8,410 bases of DNA from JAMCRM01 sp041685075. GTDB taxonomy: Bacteria > Acidobacteriota > Terriglobia > Bryobacterales > Bryobacteraceae. Made by a program: the position numbers and the translations under genes. The notes beneath the pieces were generated by a model. The model saw nothing but the letters and a program-made list of their open reading frames with translations. It was not told the origin of the DNA and made no database searches. Shown piece after piece: positions 6,524 through 8,410 of the stretch. Numbering within the stretch: position 1 is the first letter of the stretch; each line of letters begins with the position of its first letter. The stretch covers positions 1-8,410 of the forward strand of contig JAWLGN010000238.1 of NCBI GenBank assembly GCA_041685075.1, in the 5' to 3' direction.

Positions 6524-6600
6524 TGGCGCGCCCGGAGAGACTCGAACTCCCGACCTACTGGTTCGAAGCCAGCCGCTCTATCCGACTGAGCTACGGGCGC
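6524..6600 (-). tRNA. tRNA-Arg (anticodon TCG)
   Basis: All arms fold on the minus strand. The acceptor stem is GCGCCCG with CGGGCGC, discriminator G and an encoded CCA (6526-6524). The D-stem is GCTC/GAGC. The anticodon stem GCTGG/CCAGT encloses loop CTTCGAA, with anticodon TCG at 6566-6564. The variable loop is AGGTC, and the T-stem GGGAG/CTCTC closes loop TTCGAGT. It is 77 nt including CCA and would decode CGA (and by wobble CGG). A near-consensus TATAAT lies 12 bp upstream. Its 3' half is duplicated in decayed form 2053 bp downstream, suggesting use as an integration site. Confidence 0.95.
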
Positions 6601-6611
6601 GCTCCACCGTT

Positions 6612-6618
6612 TATTATA
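6612..6618. promoter_or_regulatory. Shared, near-symmetric -10 element for tRNA-Arg (minus) and the CYTH gene (plus)
   Basis: On the minus strand bases 6618-6613 read TATAAT, a perfect -10 box, 12 bp before the mature tRNA 5' end. On the plus strand the same bases read TATTAT (6612-6617), 7 bp before the CYTH ATG at 6625. No -35 consensus is seen for either direction. The tRNA promoter is well placed; plus-strand use is inferred from position. Confidence 0.6.
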
Positions 6619-6624
6619 CAGGGG

Positions 6625-7212
6625 ATGGCGCCGCTCGCCCCCGACCGCCGCGAGATCGAAATCAAGCTGCCGCTGCCCGATGCCGCCGCCGGCGAGCGTA
6701 TCCTCCTCCAGGCCGGCTTTCGCGTCGCGCGCCCCAGAACCTTCGAAGACAATACCCTCTTCGATACGCCCGACGGGCGGTTGCGCGCCGCTTCCACCGT
6801 CCTGCGCGTGCGCCAGGCCGGCCGCCGCGCCACCCTCACCTATAAAGGCGCTCCCAAGCCGGGACGCTACAAGGATCGCGAGGAACTCGAAACCACCCTC
6901 GGCGATCCCGCCGCGTTCACCGCCATCCTCCACCGCCTCGGCTACGTCGCCGCGTTCCGCTACCAGAAGTACCGCACCGAATTTACCGACGGACAGGGCG
7001 CCGCCACTCTCGATGAAACCCCCGTGGGCTGCTACCTGGAACTCGAAGGCGCCCCGGAATGGATCGACGCCGCCGCCGGCCGCCTGGGCTTCTCCCAGCG
7101 CGACTACATCACCGCCAGCTACCTGCGGCTCTACCGCGAGTACTGCGCCGCCCGCGGCCTCACCCCCTCCCACATGCTCTTCCGCGAACCGGCCGCGCCG
7201 GGAAGTGTATAA
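6625..7212 (+). CDS. CYTH-domain protein (class IV adenylate cyclase / triphosphate tunnel metalloenzyme family)
   Basis: A 195-aa cytoplasmic protein, the normal size of a single CYTH domain. It starts with the signature ExExK (Glu10-Ile-Glu12-Ile-Lys14). Other expected tunnel residues follow: DNTLFDTPDGRL (42-53), LRVR with Arg61 and Arg63, LTYKG with Lys74, REELE (85-89), RYQKYR (112-117), LDETPVG with Asp130 and Glu131, and LELEG with Glu139 and Glu141. These acidic and basic residues line a metal- and triphosphate-binding tunnel. Family members act as CyaB-type adenylate cyclases, thiamine triphosphatases or inorganic triphosphatases; sequence alone does not separate them. The start at ATG 6625 is the first in-frame Met after the divergent tRNA. 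AGGGG abuts it with no spacer, which argues for a leaderless mRNA from the -10 at 6612. A single-pass membrane protein gene follows 30 bp downstream. Confidence 0.88.
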   Translation: MAPLAPDRREIEIKLPLPDAAAGERILLQAGFRVARPRTFEDNTLFDTPDGRLRAASTVLRVRQAGRRATLTYKGAPKPGRYKDREELETTLGDPAAFTAILHRLGYVAAFRYQKYRTEFTDGQGAATLDETPVGCYLELEGAPEWIDAAAGRLGFSQRDYITASYLRLYREYCAARGLTPSHMLFREPAAPGSV

Positions 7213-7213
7213 T
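7208..7213 (+). promoter_or_regulatory. Candidate -10 box overlapping the CYTH stop codon
   Basis: TATAAT at 7208-7213 is a perfect -10 hexamer preceded by TG. The TAA stop of the CYTH gene (7210-7212) lies inside it. Transcription would start near 7220, about 22 bases before the next ATG. No -35 match is evident. Confidence 0.4.
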
Positions 7214-7242
7214 ACAGACCGGGACCTCTTATTCTGATTCTC

Positions 7243-7842
7243 ATGGCCGGCCCGATCCGCAAATTTTTCGAATCGCTGGTCTACGCCGGACTGAAGCCCT
7301 CCGGCGGCGCGCCCAGGGACCGCAAGCCCCAGAGCTTCTGGGATCGTCTTCTGGCCGGACCCAGCCCCGCCGACCCCCTGTACCTCACCAACCGCACCTG
7401 GAAACAGAAACTGCGCATCGCTCTGCTGGTCGGGCTTCCCGTGCTCGCGGTCCTCGTCGCGGCGCTCTACGCCATGCTCCGCCCGCCCACGCTCCCGGAG
7501 AACCGTCCCGCCACTCCCAGCGCGGCCGAAATCGCCGCCAGCACCCCCATCCTCCCGGACAATTTCTCCCTGCCTCAGAACACGGATCTGCAGATCGTGG
7601 AGGTCGGGATTCAACGCGACGGCGGCACATTCGTCGCGGGTATCCTCCGGAACAATACCCACCGCCGCTATGCCGGCGCCGAACTCTACTTCGGCCTTAT
7701 GGACGAGAACGATTCTCAGGTGGGCGGCGCTTCCACCACCCTCGGGATCATCGAACCGCGCGCCACCGTGCCCTTCCGCTTCCCCATCCCCCACAAGAAC
7801 GCCGCCTTCGTTCTGGTTCGTGAGGTTCGGCCCACTTACTAG
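7243..7842 (+). CDS. Single-pass membrane protein with extracytoplasmic FxLYD-like beta domain, function unknown
   Basis: A 199-aa protein. Residues 1-57 are basic and probably cytoplasmic. Residues 58-78 (RIALLVGLPVLAVLVAALYAM) are the only membrane helix, and a Pro/Ala-rich spacer runs to about 110. Residues 116-196 look like an immunoglobulin-type beta sandwich: LQIVEVGIQRDGGTFVAGIL, RNNTHRRYAGAELYFGLMD, and a late IIEPRATVPFRFPI segment. This pattern resembles FxLYD and DUF3426-type domains, in which a membrane-anchored outer domain is followed by no enzyme. It probably acts at the cell envelope with an unknown partner. The ATG at 7243 has no Shine-Dalgarno, but a TATAAT at 7208 would give a short leader. 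It lies 30 bp after the CYTH gene and could be cotranscribed with it or separately expressed. The domain call is by pattern only. Confidence 0.72.
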   Translation: MAGPIRKFFESLVYAGLKPSGGAPRDRKPQSFWDRLLAGPSPADPLYLTNRTWKQKLRIALLVGLPVLAVLVAALYAMLRPPTLPENRPATPSAAEIAASTPILPDNFSLPQNTDLQIVEVGIQRDGGTFVAGILRNNTHRRYAGAELYFGLMDENDSQVGGASTTLGIIEPRATVPFRFPIPHKNAAFVLVREVRPTY

Positions 7843-7864
7843 TACTGAAGCCTGCAAAAAACAA

Positions 7865-7893
7865 TTTACAGCTCTCATGTTTTGGGGTATTCT
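7865..7893 (+). promoter_or_regulatory. Candidate sigma70-type promoter for the HTH protein gene
   Basis: TTTACA (7865-7870, five of six to TTGACA) and TATTCT (7888-7893, four of six to TATAAT) are separated by exactly 17 bp in an AT-rich patch between two GC-rich genes. Transcription would begin near 7900, leaving a leader of about 25 bases before ATG 7926. No Shine-Dalgarno is visible before that ATG. Confidence 0.5.
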
Positions 7894-7925
7894 GGAGATG
7901 CTCTGGCATCTACACCGCGCCTGAC

Positions 7926-8410
7926 ATGCAGGAAACGGTCTTAACGCGCGACGAAATGGAACGCAGGCGTCTGGCGGCCGCGCGCGAACTGCTCGCGGGT
8001 GAATCGCAGGCCAGCGTAGCCCGCAAATACGGAGTCAGCCGCACCACCGCATCCCGCTGGCATCGCGCACTGGCGGAGAACGACATCAGTTCGCTCCGCC
8101 GCCGCCGGGCCACGGGCCGCCCCAGCCGCCTCAGTCCGGAACAGCGCGCCGAGCTGGTGGCCATCCACGCCGCGGGCCCGCGGGTATGGGGTTTCGACAG
8201 CGACCGCTGGACCACCACAAGGCTGGGGGAAGTGATCCACCGCCGCTTCGGCGTACGCTACGATCCCGATCACGTCGGCCGCCTCATGCACCGGCTCGGG
8301 TTGCGGCGCCGCCGCGAAGAACCCGCCGCCGCGCAACCGCCCGCAGCCTATCCGGCTCCGGCGGCTTATCCGCGTACCACGGCCTATCCGCCCGCGGTGT
8401 CTACCACCGT
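7926..8410 (+). CDS. IS630-type winged helix-turn-helix protein, partial (runs off the window)
   Basis: The frame is open from ATG 7926 to the right edge, 161 complete codons. Residues 8-132 match the N-terminal DNA-binding part of IS630-family transposases. A first HTH covers ERRRLAAARELLAGESQA then VARKYGVSRTTASRWHRAL (about 11-49). A basic GRPSRL joint leads to a second, winged HTH with LSPEQRAELVAIHAAGP (69-85), VWGFDSDRWTTTRLGEVIHR (88-107) and VRYDPDHVGRLMHRLGLRRR (110-129). In a full transposase a DDE domain follows soon after. Here residues 138-161 are instead a Pro/Ala/Tyr tail with three AYPxxx units. It is either a domesticated DNA-binding protein that lost its catalytic domain or a transposase with an unusual linker; the window ends before this can be decided. 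A candidate promoter at 7865-7893 suggests its own expression. Confidence 0.82.
   Translation, partial: MQETVLTRDEMERRRLAAARELLAGESQASVARKYGVSRTTASRWHRALAENDISSLRRRRATGRPSRLSPEQRAELVAIHAAGPRVWGFDSDRWTTTRLGEVIHRRFGVRYDPDHVGRLMHRLGLRRRREEPAAAQPPAAYPAPAAYPRTTAYPPAVSTT
8346..8399 (+). repeat. Three 18-bp in-frame repeats encoding AYPxxx
   Basis: Units at 8346-8363, 8364-8381 and 8382-8399 begin GCCTATCCG, GCTTATCCG and GCCTATCCG and encode AYPAPA, AYPRTT and AYPPAV. They form a proline-rich, probably disordered tail within the HTH protein. The array may continue past the window. Confidence 0.6.

Larger units (their letters stand above)
4472..6573. mobile_element. Candidate 2.05-kb genomic islet integrated at tRNA-Arg(TCG)
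   Basis: The interval is bounded by two direct repeats in the same orientation: the 3' half of the intact tRNA-Arg (6525-6573) and a decayed copy (4472-4520) at a constant offset of 2053 bp. The islet extends from the 3' end of the tRNA, which is the classic geometry for tyrosine-recombinase integration into a tRNA gene. The two enclosed genes are clearly lower in GC than their neighbours. No integrase, excisionase or transposase is visible between the repeats, so this would be a degraded or non-autonomous element. The alternative is a truncated tandem tRNA gene with unrelated genes between. Confidence 0.55.

Noticed and set aside
5726..6589. A 287-codon plus-strand frame across the islet, ending in RRDSNSRPTGSKPAALSD
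   Set aside because: It is antisense to the 195-aa gene, and its end is translated tRNA-Arg, a known source of spurious proteins. The similar string RRDANSLPTDSKPATTD from the left fragment is useful only because it exposes the tRNA remnant.
6511..7878. A 455-codon minus-strand frame running across the tRNA, CYTH and membrane-protein region
   Set aside because: It lies opposite two supported genes and reads through the tRNA gene; no domain is recognisable.
7898..7924. An 8-codon leader frame (MLWHLHRA) ending one base before the HTH start codon
   Set aside because: The predicted transcription start near 7900 would exclude its ATG, and such short frames are common by chance.

Overview
The window is bacterial and GC-rich. 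By hand count, positions 1561-1620 are 43/60 G+C, while a central stretch is much poorer (4921-4980 is 27/60). The gene types suggest a soil-type heterotroph, and Acidobacteriota of the Bryobacterales/Solibacter kind would fit best. The indicators are a xylose-isomerase-like sugar isomerase next to a Gfo/Idh/MocA dehydrogenase, a secreted CBM9-like protein, and a transposase-type helix-turn-helix protein. This assignment rests on gene style only; no marker gene is present.

Layout. (1) 1-2173, plus strand: the 3' part of a sugar isomerase/epimerase gene, followed after a short gap by a Gfo/Idh/MocA oxidoreductase, probably one carbohydrate-catabolic operon. (2) 2178-2217: a strong hairpin between convergent genes. 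(3) 2223-4443, minus strand: an NRAMP (SLC11)-fold transporter lacking the usual metal-binding motifs, preceded by an exported CBM9-like carbohydrate-binding protein. (4) 4472-6600: a candidate tRNA-borne genomic islet. An intact tRNA-Arg(TCG) lies at 6524-6600 on the minus strand. A decayed but ungapped copy of its 3' half (40 of 49 bases identical) lies 2053 bp away at 4472-4520. Between them are two overlapping lower-GC minus-strand genes and no integrase. (5) 6612-8410, plus strand: a CYTH-domain protein, a single-pass membrane protein, and the start of an IS630-type winged-HTH protein that runs off the window.

The most interesting part is the islet. Its upstream gene (195 aa) has a short N-terminal domain, a Lys/Arg-rich linker and a winged-helix-like C-terminus. 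It overlaps by 35 bp the next gene (268 aa), which carries an RX6H motif of the HEPN ribonuclease type and its own winged-helix-like C-terminus. A two-gene cargo behind a tRNA attachment site, with a possible HEPN nuclease, resembles a defence or toxin-antitoxin-like module. I do not recognise it as a named system, and the function is inference.

A second theme is compact regulation. A near-symmetric AT-rich -10 element sits between tRNA-Arg and the CYTH gene and could fire both ways, which would give the CYTH gene a leaderless or almost leaderless mRNA. The CYTH stop codon lies inside a consensus TATAAT that could drive the next gene.
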